The notes under the pieces: generated by a model | The model's input: only the letters and a program-made list of their open reading frames with translations | Told to the model about the DNA's origin: nothing | Database searches by the model: none | Shown: piece after piece, positions 15,781 to 23,288 of the stretch | How positions within the stretch are numbered: position 1 is the first letter of the stretch | Layout of the letters: every line of letters begins with the position of its first letter | From: an uncultured Myxococcales bacterium | Lineage (GTDB): Bacteria > Myxococcota_A > Polyangia > Palsa-1104 > JAEUJZ01 | Direction: 5' to 3' | DNA: 36,257 bases | Assembly (NCBI GenBank): GCA_937868485.1 | Contig: CALMML010000474.1 | Span: forward strand, 1 to 36,257 | Made by a program: the position numbers and the translations under genes

Positions 15781-17999
15781 CGGGACTCTCCTTGCTGTTC
15801 AGAAGGGGACGCAGCGCGCAGCAGGAATCCTTCCCGCTCGACAATGGCAAGCAGCAGATCTTGGATGCGATAGCCACTATCACGAAAACGATTCTGGAGT
15901 CGCCACAGCGTGCAGAAGTGCTCGCCCACATCTTCCTGCGTCCCTTGGCTGTAGCGCAGCGTCTTGCGAACGAAACACATGCGTGCGCGCTCGGACTCTG
16001 CAAGCAGCTGACCCAGCGCTTTGAGCGATCCATACTGCGCATGGGTCAGCGATCCCAGCGCTTCCCGATCGTTTAAATCACCGACGGAATCGATCGGCTG
16101 ACCGTTTTCCGATTCGCGCCACCTGCCAATCGCATCGAAGCGCTCAAAGCCAAAGCCGACATCATCAATGTACTGATGGCAGCTCTTGCAAAATGGAACG
16201 CTGGTATGTTGTCGAAAGCGCTCACGCGTGGTCGCGTTCGGATCAACCTGCGGCACTCCGCCCGCATTGGGAGGCGGTGGCGGAAGCTCTTCACACAGCA
16301 GCTGTCGACGCACAAACAGACCTCTGCGAATGGGCGAGCTTTGATCAGAGTGCGCATAGCTGCCAAGCACGCTGCCGTGACCCAGCCAGCCTGCACGCGG
16401 AGTCGATCCGTAAGACTGCTTGCCCAGCGCGCTGCCGGACACGCCGCTCATTGCGTACAGCGTCCCAAGCTCTGCGTTCACAAAGGAATAGTCGGCTGAA
16501 AACAGCTCATCCAAGCGGCCCGTTCCGTCGAAGACCACATGTGAAACAAAGCGCTGTGTCTCTTCTGCCATGGCCCTGCGGAGTGACTCCGAAAAGCCCG
16601 GATACAGCGCGGTGCTCTTGTTGGTGGTCAGGATGTCTTCCGCGCCCAAATACGACAGACCATAGGCACCGATCACGCTGCGACTTCGCGGGCTGGCCAG
16701 CAGTCGCTGCGCCTGCTCACGCACCTGTTCAGGAGTCAGCAGCTCCCCGCGCGCCGCTGCCGCAAAGAGCTGATCATCTGGCATCGTGCCCCACAGCAGA
16801 TACGACAGCGCGCTCGCTGCTTCATATCCTGTCAGCTTGTACGTTCCGTCGGACTGTAGCTCTCCCAGCTCGGATCGATACAGGAAGTAGGGACTCGTCA
16901 GCAGCGCCTGTACTGCCGCAGAGATTCCTTCCGCAAACGTCTTTTGGGATGTGATGAGCGCCGTATATCGCGACAGCTCACTGGGGCGAAGTGGTCGACG
17001 GAACGCACGCAGTCCAAAGGTCTGTAGGAACTGCTCTGCACAGACTCCCAATCGGCCTCCGCTGGGATCACAAGGAAGCACAGAAGAGAGCTGATCCGTG
17101 ATCTGTTTGGCTGCGATCTCTGCACCTTTTCGGAAGCCTTCCAGATGCGACGTCGAGACAAGTCTTGCGTCGGAGTGATTGTCGAATCCGTAGCCCTCTG
17201 GTCGCGCATCAGGAGGCAGATCCGCTGTCAGATCAAGCGGCTCTCCCCCTGGCTTACAGGTCACAGTCAGGACAGAGTTCTGTCCGCCAAAGCCATCTGG
17301 CATCGTGCGAGGATTGCTGGAGTCTGTCACCCAGTCCTTTTCATCCAGCACAAACTTGTAGCTGTAGGAACCGGGGTCCAGGACTCGCGTCAGTTTCCAG
17401 CGCTTTTCCGTCGCAGAATATGTCAGCGGCCAGCCGCCTGCAGCCAGCGTTCCGGGCCAGCCATTGAAGCTTCCCGCCACATGAACAGAGCGAAGCGTCT
17501 TCCCTTGTGGATCGAACGAAAACACCGGAGCCGTACAGCTTGTGCTGCGCGGTGGAAGCAGATCCGTGATCGTGTTTTGGTATTCCTTTCGCGTCAGCAG
17601 TCGCAGTCTACGGACTCCCAAGCTGCGCTCTGCACACGTCGGAGATCCCGCTTTCATGTCGGCCTTGAGATAGGCCGTTACATACTTTGCACAGGAATCA
17701 CCACAGCGGCCCGGACTGCCGGGGGGCATCCGCTCGGTGATGATCTGGCGAAGCGACTCTGCGCTCTGTGTCGACGGAAGCAGAGCGGGAGCAGAGACTC
17801 CTTGTCCGCTTGTGCCATGACAGACAGAGCAGTGCTCAACATAGAGCGCTTGTCCTTTCGACACCGCATCTGGATCGGCTGTCATCGGATCTTCGGCTGT
17901 GGTCTGTACACAGCTCGATCCGAAACTGAAGGACACAAGCGCGACGACAAGGTTGCGCGACAGACCGCGCACCGACAACGATTGGGCGGGAGTCTTCAC
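15777..17999 (-). CDS. DUF1587/1592/1588/1585 c-type cytochrome with inserted CBM48-like domain
   Basis: About 740 residues from GTG 17999; GTG 18008 or 17972 are alternatives, and a longer frame to 18104 would overlap the upstream gene. VRGLSRNLVVALVSFSFGSSC is a lipoprotein-type signal. A cytochrome c domain follows with heme motif CSVCH (about residue 57) and a TERMPPGS methionine-ligand region. Then come DUF1587 (RLLTRKEYQNTITDLL), DUF1595/DUF1592 (FLYRSELGEL, FSADYSFVN, LGHGSVLGSYAHSDQSSPIRRG), DUF1588 with a second CxxCH (FCKSCHQYIDDVGFGFERFD) and DUF1585 at the end. Between DLL and PEGYGFDNH of DUF1587 an extra ~90 residues match the AMPK/CBM48 glycogen-binding fold (HVAGSFNGWPG, YSYKFVLDEKDWVTD). 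It heads a coupled pair with DUF1552. The function of the family is unknown; secreted electron transfer or polymer turnover is inferred. Confidence 0.85.
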   Translation of the reverse strand: MKTPAQSLSVRGLSRNLVVALVSFSFGSSCVQTTAEDPMTADPDAVSKGQALYVEHCSVCHGTSGQGVSAPALLPSTQSAESLRQIITERMPPGSPGRCGDSCAKYVTAYLKADMKAGSPTCAERSLGVRRLRLLTRKEYQNTITDLLPPRSTSCTAPVFSFDPQGKTLRSVHVAGSFNGWPGTLAAGGWPLTYSATEKRWKLTRVLDPGSYSYKFVLDEKDWVTDSSNPRTMPDGFGGQNSVLTVTCKPGGEPLDLTADLPPDARPEGYGFDNHSDARLVSTSHLEGFRKGAEIAAKQITDQLSSVLPCDPSGGRLGVCAEQFLQTFGLRAFRRPLRPSELSRYTALITSQKTFAEGISAAVQALLTSPYFLYRSELGELQSDGTYKLTGYEAASALSYLLWGTMPDDQLFAAAARGELLTPEQVREQAQRLLASPRSRSVIGAYGLSYLGAEDILTTNKSTALYPGFSESLRRAMAEETQRFVSHVVFDGTGRLDELFSADYSFVNAELGTLYAMSGVSGSALGKQSYGSTPRAGWLGHGSVLGSYAHSDQSSPIRRGLFVRRQLLCEELPPPPPNAGGVPQVDPNATTRERFRQHTSVPFCKSCHQYIDDVGFGFERFDAIGRWRESENGQPIDSVGDLNDREALGSLTHAQYGSLKALGQLLAESERARMCFVRKTLRYSQGTQEDVGEHFCTLWRLQNRFRDSGYRIQDLLLAIVEREGFLLRAASPSEQQGESR

Positions 18000-18022
18000 A
18001 ACCCGCACACTAGCAAAACGCG

Positions 18023-19363
18023 CTAATTTTTTGCGGGTGGTCGCCAGCCTTTTAACGGTCCAGGCTTGCGACGGACTCCGTAGTGACCGCCCACAAACTT
18101 GCACTGCATCACGTACAGCGCCGACGACAAAATGTTGAGCGCTGACTTCAGATCGGCCCGCTCACCGGGACGCTGCGGATCGGGCGGAACAGGAACCGGA
18201 AACGCTTCGTAACAGACAAGCTCCGCTTCACGCGCCGTGGCTCGACACTGATACAGCCTCGCGACCAGCTCACCCTGACGAATCGACGGATACATGAACG
18301 GAACGCCGTACAGCTTGTGCGTGTTGTGCGACGCGTGCCGAATCTCTGCCTGCGTCATGCCGAGCAGACGAAGCTCGGGAAGCGGCGTCTCCATCACCTC
18401 GCAGCCCACCATTGCGCGCAGAAGCTGCATCACTTCTTCGAGATCTCCGACGAGTCCCGATGCACCTTCCTCATCTGCCGTGCGCTGCGCATCGAGCACC
18501 AGCCCTTGCAGCAAGTCCAGCTTGCCACGCAGTCGCATCCGAGGATGGCTCTTTTCGACCAGCGTCTCATCGTCGCGCAGATGCGTCAGGTGATCGGGCT
18601 TCTTCTGCAGGCGCTGTCCCGTCGACAAAACCTTGAAGCGACCTTCTCCCGGTCCTGGCGGTCTGCCTGACAGCGACTCACCACCACCACGCGCCGACTG
18701 ACGAGTCGCGAGCGGAGCCTTGGCCACGTCGATGACTGCCGCTGCAAACGCTTCCGCTGCCGCTTCACACGCAGCAAGGGAGCCCGAAAGGTATGCGCCC
18801 GCGAAGTTGGTTTCCGTCGGAGGACCAAAGAACTTGACCAGCTCGACACCACCCACTTTCAGCGCCGCATCGATCGCAATCATCGCTTCCAGCGGAGGCG
18901 CAATCAGATACGCAAGCGGCTCGCCGACAGAGACACCAGCCAGCTTCGACAGATACCGTCCCGTCGCGCGGATGACATGAGGAAAGAAGCAGAGCTGTCC
19001 ATGTCCGTCCGCCGAATAGAACCACGCTTCGTCGCGGAGTGTGCGCTGACAAGCTTCGAGCGCGTGATGCACCTCGTCGATGTCATGACTGGCATAACAG
19101 CCAATCACTTCTCCCGACAGAGGTCCCGACGCATGCGCAGCCCCGGCATAAAACGACTTGGCATAGACCACTTCGACTGAAGCAGCCTTGGTTCCTTCGT
19201 CGAGCGCCACGTACAGCGCATCATCGCTTGTGCAAGTGATAAACCCAACCGAGCGAACACCGTCGGGAAGTCCAAGCTGCTGAGCCAGCGGCTCTGCGAC
19301 GGTGGCAATCGTACGCACCGACAGAACCGAAGGCTTGACCGGACACAGAGAAAAGCGCGCCAT
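18023..19363 (-). CDS. eutL/eutT: EutL microcompartment shell protein fused to EutT-like corrinoid adenosyltransferase
   Basis: 446 residues. Residues 1-217 align along their whole length with EutL, the trimeric tandem-BMC shell protein of the ethanolamine compartment. Shared stretches are DDALYVALDEGTKAASVEVV, KSFYAGAAHASGPLSGEV, GEPLAYLIAPPLEAMIAIDA and PPTETNFAGAYLSGSLAACE. After a ~33-residue Gly/Pro/Arg linker, residues ~251-428 match EutT, which makes adenosylcobalamin from ATP and cob(I)alamin. Matching stretches are KKPDHLTHL, EKSHPRMRLRGKLD and a C-terminal LNILSSALYVMQ helix. The EutT N-terminal lobe with the HX11CCX2C metal motif is missing, so this belongs with metal-motif-lacking EutT forms or has lost that function. 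It starts 17 bases after eutC and is surely in the same operon. The adenosylcobalamin product is the cofactor of ethanolamine ammonia-lyase. Confidence 0.85.
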   Translation of the reverse strand: MARFSLCPVKPSVLSVRTIATVAEPLAQQLGLPDGVRSVGFITCTSDDALYVALDEGTKAASVEVVYAKSFYAGAAHASGPLSGEVIGCYASHDIDEVHHALEACQRTLRDEAWFYSADGHGQLCFFPHVIRATGRYLSKLAGVSVGEPLAYLIAPPLEAMIAIDAALKVGGVELVKFFGPPTETNFAGAYLSGSLAACEAAAEAFAAAVIDVAKAPLATRQSARGGGESLSGRPPGPGEGRFKVLSTGQRLQKKPDHLTHLRDDETLVEKSHPRMRLRGKLDLLQGLVLDAQRTADEEGASGLVGDLEEVMQLLRAMVGCEVMETPLPELRLLGMTQAEIRHASHNTHKLYGVPFMYPSIRQGELVARLYQCRATAREAELVCYEAFPVPVPPDPQRPGERADLKSALNILSSALYVMQCKFVGGHYGVRRKPGPLKGWRPPAKN

Positions 19364-19380
19364 GCGATTGCCCTGCCCTT

Positions 19381-20235
19381 TTACCCGAGGATGACGCCGG
19401 ACTTTTTGTCCCGCAGGATGCGCGCGATGCTGTCGGAAATCTGCGCCGCCGCTTGCGCCGGAGGAAAGCCGCGCGGGTTGATGTTCGAGATCACTTCTCG
19501 ATCCGCATCGGTTGCGCCCGTCGCTGGCCGATAGATGTAATACGCTGACAAGCTGTCCGCAAAGCCCAGTCCGGGACGCTCACCGCAGATGAACAGACAG
19601 CTCTCACACGCGATGAGCCGCGCGACTTCATCCATGATCTTGACGCGCGACAGGTGAACGAACAGCGGCGGATTTGCGACAATGCCTCGCGACGAAAGCT
19701 CCCGAGTGAGCGCTTGCTGAAGTGGCTCGGCATTGACGTTGATCGCTTCCGCCGACAGTCCGTCGCCGTAAATGATCTGAAGCTGCGCACCTTTTGGCAG
19801 CTTCGCGGCAATCACGTCCTTCGCTTCGTCGGACAGCGCACGCCCCGCATCGGGACGCTGCAAAAAGTGCTTCTTGTCTTTGGCCTGACTGCGCACTTGC
19901 ACAAAACCGAGCCGGTCGAGAAGCTCGCTCTTGACCTCGGACAGCACCGCTTCTTTCGCCGCTGCGTGATCCGCGCGAAACTTCAGCAGCGTCGACGTGG
20001 TATAGCGCGTTCCGGTTCGGCCCACCGCCACCCGCGCCGGAGTCGAAGCAATCAGCGACTTCAGCGACGAAGGCTGCGCGGGATTCGGCAGCACACTTGG
20101 CTGAAGCAGCACTTCGCCACCCTGCGTAAAGGTCGACTGTGCGACGTGCTCGGCGACTGCGCGCGGATCAGAGTGCTTGCGCAGCGCTTCCCGAACCATT
20201 GCTTCAATTGCGCCTCGGTCGAGTGTGTCAGCCAT
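19381..20235 (-). CDS. eutC: Ethanolamine ammonia-lyase small subunit EutC
   Basis: 284 residues from ATG 20235 (the frame stays open to 20256). EutC is the light subunit of the adenosylcobalamin-dependent lyase that splits ethanolamine into acetaldehyde and ammonia. The conserved core is intact: TPARVAVGRTGTRYTTSTLLKF, RADHAAAKEAV, KKHFLQRPDAGR, IIYGDGLSAEAIN, LFICGERPGLGFADSLSAYY and SNINPRGFPP. The N-terminal ~70 residues are variable, as usual for this family. The heavy subunit gene eutB, normally directly upstream, is not here: the region before eutC holds a divergent coiled-coil gene. A functional lyase would need eutB elsewhere in the genome. A small hairpin lies in the leader 21 bases before the start. 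Confidence 0.92.
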   Translation of the reverse strand: MADTLDRGAIEAMVREALRKHSDPRAVAEHVAQSTFTQGGEVLLQPSVLPNPAQPSSLKSLIASTPARVAVGRTGTRYTTSTLLKFRADHAAAKEAVLSEVKSELLDRLGFVQVRSQAKDKKHFLQRPDAGRALSDEAKDVIAAKLPKGAQLQIIYGDGLSAEAINVNAEPLQQALTRELSSRGIVANPPLFVHLSRVKIMDEVARLIACESCLFICGERPGLGFADSLSAYYIYRPATGATDADREVISNINPRGFPPAQAAAQISDSIARILRDKKSGVILG

Positions 20236-20255
20236 GTGCGGCGGGTTATAGCACA

Positions 20256-20275
20256 CGCCTCAAAAAACTGAGGCG
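20256..20275. promoter_or_regulatory. Perfect 7-bp hairpin in the eutC leader
   Basis: CGCCTCA (20256-20262) pairs fully with TGAGGCG (20269-20275) around a 6-base loop, which is AAAAAC on the plus strand and GTTTTT on the minus strand. It lies 21 bases upstream of the eutC ATG. It could be a leader hairpin, an operator or chance. It is not a cobalamin riboswitch, since no B12-box-like sequence was seen. Confidence 0.4.
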
Positions 20276-20366
20276 AGCGACTTTGCGTTACGATGCGGTC
20301 ACGACTCGACGTAGACTTGGGTCGCCTGGGCACACGGTTTGCAAGAGGTCGGTACAGGCTCTATCG

Positions 20367-21449
20367 ATGAATCGGCGACACGCACACAGCACTCCGCACC
20401 CAGCGCAGCGATCGTTTTCATGGCTGCGTGCGCTGCTTGTGTCGATGCTGCTGATGCCGATTCCGCTGCGGGTGTCGCTGGCCCAGGTTGCGCAGACAAG
20501 TCCGTCGCTGTGGCAGCAGCTGGACAAGACGCAGAGCGAGCTACAGCTGACCCAAGCGCACAAAGCCCAGAGCCTGCGCGAGCTGTCCCAGCGAGAGTCC
20601 GAGCAGTCGAAGCTGATCGCTCAGATTGAGCAGCTCAAAGCCCAGCCCGCCGGTCCGGTGCGCGACCTTCGCTTAAACGAACTGCTGGCGCAGGCCAAAG
20701 ATCGTGCCGATGAGCTGTCGCAGCGCGCATCCTCTGTGCAAAAGCACAGTCAGCAGCTTGTTGCGCAGCAAAAGCGAATGCTCCAGCTGACGGATCGACT
20801 GCTATCGGGAGAGTCGGGCACGCTGGACGCGGGAAAGCGACTGCTGCTGCTGCGTCAGCGAGCGACGCTGACTGAGCAGCTCTATGCCGATGAGCCCGAG
20901 CGACTGCGCGCGCTGGCTTTGTCGAGTGCGACGCTGGGGCAAAAGACCGCGATGCTCGACGAGCCGCAAGAGCTGCGCGACCGGGCCGATCTGCTGCGCG
21001 ACTCTGCCGATAAGCTGCTGCGAGAGATGAAGCGTCTGAAAGATCGACGCGAGACACTCGTGACCCGTCAGCGCGTTCGTCAGCGTGCGCAGTCCGTCGA
21101 TGAAGATCTGTTTGCAGAGCAGGCGACCTCGCGACGTGGCAGTAGCTCGTTCGGTGGGCGAAACGAAAAGCAGACCGATGCAGCCGCTGCACCCTCGGTG
21201 GGAGGCGGCACGGGCTCGGGTCCTGTGACGACTCCGACGGACCCCAATGCACCGAGTGGCGCGCTGCGAACCACGATGGACCCTGCGACGCTGGATGCGC
21301 TACTGCGCAGCGAAGCCTCGGGTGATGCCGCCGCGCAAGTCGGAGCGCTGTCACGCGCCGAAGCAGAGCTTCAGTCGCTGGCGTCTCAGCTTCAGCGTCG
21401 CGCCGCGCAGCTGGAGCAGCAAGCCGCAGGCCTGGGCAGCAACAAGTAG
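20367..21449 (+). CDS. Exported coiled-coil protein
   Basis: 360 residues from ATG 20367, chosen because it begins a long signal peptide (basic start, hydrophobic LRALLVSMLLMPIPL, cleavage after VSLAQ); the longer upstream frame overlaps eutC antisense. The mature protein is rich in Gln, Leu, Arg and Glu with clear heptads from about residue 50 to 250 (SELQLTQAHKAQSLREL, ADELSQRASSVQKHSQQL). A low-complexity Gly/Ser/Pro/Thr region (about 255-300) and a final short coiled coil (EAELQSLASQLQRRAAQL) follow. I recognise no enzymatic motif. Such proteins often act as periplasmic spacers or scaffold parts. It is divergent from eutC with 131 bases between the starts. Confidence 0.65.
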   Translation: MNRRHAHSTPHPAQRSFSWLRALLVSMLLMPIPLRVSLAQVAQTSPSLWQQLDKTQSELQLTQAHKAQSLRELSQRESEQSKLIAQIEQLKAQPAGPVRDLRLNELLAQAKDRADELSQRASSVQKHSQQLVAQQKRMLQLTDRLLSGESGTLDAGKRLLLLRQRATLTEQLYADEPERLRALALSSATLGQKTAMLDEPQELRDRADLLRDSADKLLREMKRLKDRRETLVTRQRVRQRAQSVDEDLFAEQATSRRGSSSFGGRNEKQTDAAAAPSVGGGTGSGPVTTPTDPNAPSGALRTTMDPATLDALLRSEASGDAAAQVGALSRAEAELQSLASQLQRRAAQLEQQAAGLGSNK

Positions 21450-21542
21450 CGCTCGTCCGATGTACTGATCGCACGTACGCCGCATCCAGCCGTTTTTCCT
21501 ACACGGACCCGCCATTCGCGTTTAAGATCTGGCCAGACTGTC

Positions 21543-22205
21543 GTGATCAAGCGGGCGGAGACAGAGTTTGGGATGCTCTGTGGGGAGCTGGTCGCCGATT
21601 TGGAGCGCTATCGGCCAGCGATTCCTGCAGAGTCCAGTGAGTCCGAGGTGCTTTCGCTTCTGGAGAAGCGGAGCGACCTGCGGCTTGGCGAGCTGTATCG
21701 TGAGTTCCGCGTCGAAGAGAGCGATTCAGATCTGTCCCTCGACACGCAGTTTGCACTGTATCAGCGGGAAGTGCGGGCGGTGCTCCTGCCGCGTTATGCG
21801 CGTCTTGCGAAGCTTCAGAATCAGCAGGAACAAGCGCCGCGTCGCGCCTGGCAAGGTCGCGAGCTATACAACCGCATTACGTACGGAATCAGCTTCTTTC
21901 TGCTCGGTGTCTTTTTGGTGCGCGCTCCGTTCATTCCGCTGTGGGAAAAGTGGATTCCGTTTGCGCTCGCTGCACTGGCTCCGATTCTGAGTCCCTTCCT
22001 TCCCGATCTGCATGGCGCGTGGCTTGCGCAGAAGCATCAGGTGGCGCTGTTCGGACTTGCGGAAGATCTCGACAAGCTGGGACGCTCGCTACCGCTGCCG
22101 CCGGTCAGTGACTCACGCGAAGGAAAGCGACTGCTGGCCGCATCCGCGCAGGTCGCTTCTGCACAAGCAGCGACGATCGCTGCGACCAAAAAAGAGTCCT
22201 CGTAA
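21543..22205 (+). CDS. Hypothetical membrane protein with two transmembrane helices
   Basis: 220 residues with GTG start at 21543; ATG 21573 is the first methionine codon. The first ~100 residues are soluble and acidic, with a helical pattern (LERYRPAIP, LSLLEKRSDLRLGELYREF). A hydrophobic hairpin follows: YNRITYGISFFLLGVFLVRAP and PFALAALAPILSPFLPDL. The last ~60 residues are helical and alanine-rich, ending in a basic TKKESS tail. I do not recognise the family. It lies 51 bases upstream of the tandem SPFH genes on the same strand, so it may work with them at the membrane. Confidence 0.5.
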   Translation: MIKRAETEFGMLCGELVADLERYRPAIPAESSESEVLSLLEKRSDLRLGELYREFRVEESDSDLSLDTQFALYQREVRAVLLPRYARLAKLQNQQEQAPRRAWQGRELYNRITYGISFFLLGVFLVRAPFIPLWEKWIPFALAALAPILSPFLPDLHGAWLAQKHQVALFGLAEDLDKLGRSLPLPPVSDSREGKRLLAASAQVASAQAATIAATKKESS

Positions 22206-22221
22206 CTGCTTCATATTGACT

Positions 22222-22237
22222 GAGGAATCCGTTCCTC
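22222..22237 (+). terminator. Short hairpin with T/C-rich tail before the SPFH genes
   Basis: GAGGAA pairs with TTCCTC around a 4-base loop, followed by TTCTTCTTC. It lies between the stop at 22205 and the SPFH start at 22257. It could be a weak terminator or attenuator; the six-pair stem is A/T-mixed and may be chance. Confidence 0.25.
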
Positions 22238-22256
22238 TTCTTCTTCAGGAGTCCGC

Positions 22257-23288
22257 ATGGATACACTGTTTCGGGTCATCAGGTATCTGCTCAGTAGACG
22301 CTGGTTTAGCATTCCACTGATTCTGTTTATCGGCGGATGGTGGATGTCTTCCTGCACCACGGTGTACGTCGGACCTGCGGAAGTGGGCATGCGACAGGTC
22401 TATTTCGGCAGCAACTCAGGCATTCGCAAAGAGCCGCTGCGCACCGGAACGCACCTGGTCATTCCCAACTACGAGCGCGTTCACGTCTTCCCAACGGATC
22501 TGCAAGCGCTGAACATGAGCTCGTCGCCGGAACGGACGCAGAGCGGACGAACGCATGATCCAATCGTGATCCAGATTGCGGACAGCTACAAAGTCACGGT
22601 CGATGCAACCGTGCTGTATCGCATCAAAGATCCACATCGCGTCATCACGATGATCGGTCCGGGCAAGATGTATGAAAGCTCTGTGGTGATTCCGACCGCA
22701 GACAACGCACTGCGAAAAGCGCTCGGAGAGCTGACCGCAGAGGAGTTCTACCAAGGGGACAAGCGCCTTCGTCAGACCAAGCTGGCGTCGGACATGCTGC
22801 GTGCAGAGTTTGACAGCAAAGGCATCGAGCTGGTGAAGCTGCTGATTCGACAGTTTTCGTATGACAAAGCGTATCAGCACCAGATTGAGCAGCGAAAAAT
22901 CCAAGATCAAATGGTCTTCAAAAATCGTGCAGAGAGTGCGGCTGCGCGAGAGGATGCGCGCAAGCGTGAGATCATCTCGATGGGACAAGCAGCGGTTCAG
23001 GTCGAGCGCGAAAAGGGAGCGCGTGATGTGGCGCAGCTTCTGTCGGATGCGAACCTGTTTCAGCGCACCAAAGCAGCGGAAGGAGACTTGCTGGTCAAGA
23101 GCTCGCAAGCGCAAGGAACAGAGCTGGAAAATCACGCGCTGGAAGGAGCCGGTGCCCAAGCGATGGTGGGACAAAAGCTCGCGGATCTGATGAAGGGAGT
23201 CCGCGTGATCATCGTTCCTTCGACGGGACAGGGCAGCACCAATCCGCTCAACATCAGCGATCTGCTCCGGCCGTTTGAGGTGAAGTAA
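22257..23288 (+). CDS. SPFH/band-7 domain protein, probable lipoprotein (first of a pair)
   Basis: 343 residues, with AGGAG 5 bases before ATG 22257. The N-terminal helix (WFSIPLILFIGGWWMSSC) ends in a plausible lipobox at Cys33, so the protein may be lipidated rather than simply spanning the membrane. The SPFH core follows: TTVYVGPAEVGMRQVYF, GTHLVIPNYERVHVFPTDLQ, a VTVDATVLYRIKDPHRV strand pair, and a GELTAEEFYQGDKR helix. After that comes a long charged helix (about 200-260) and an ending that includes VRVIIVPSTGQG. The family forms ring- or cage-like oligomers that organise membranes and proteases (prohibitin, HflK/C, stomatin). Its stop overlaps the start of the next SPFH gene by one base (TAATG), so the two are made together, probably as a hetero-oligomer like HflK/HflC. 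Confidence 0.78.
   Translation: MDTLFRVIRYLLSRRWFSIPLILFIGGWWMSSCTTVYVGPAEVGMRQVYFGSNSGIRKEPLRTGTHLVIPNYERVHVFPTDLQALNMSSSPERTQSGRTHDPIVIQIADSYKVTVDATVLYRIKDPHRVITMIGPGKMYESSVVIPTADNALRKALGELTAEEFYQGDKRLRQTKLASDMLRAEFDSKGIELVKLLIRQFSYDKAYQHQIEQRKIQDQMVFKNRAESAAAREDARKREIISMGQAAVQVEREKGARDVAQLLSDANLFQRTKAAEGDLLVKSSQAQGTELENHALEGAGAQAMVGQKLADLMKGVRVIIVPSTGQGSTNPLNISDLLRPFEVK

Noticed and set aside
16193-18026. Plus-strand open frames of 253 and 293 codons
   Set aside because: Antisense of the DUF1592-type cytochrome gene, whose CxxCH and domain motifs are clear.
17972-18104. Longer N-terminus for the DUF1592-type cytochrome (start at 18104)
   Set aside because: It would overlap the EutL-EutT gene by 82 bases and place ~45 basic residues before the signal; GTG starts after 18023 give a normal lipoprotein signal.
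20236-20366. Cobalamin riboswitch before eutC
   Set aside because: Looked for because the enzyme uses adenosylcobalamin; the 131-base gap is too short and no B12-box-like sequence was seen, only a simple hairpin.
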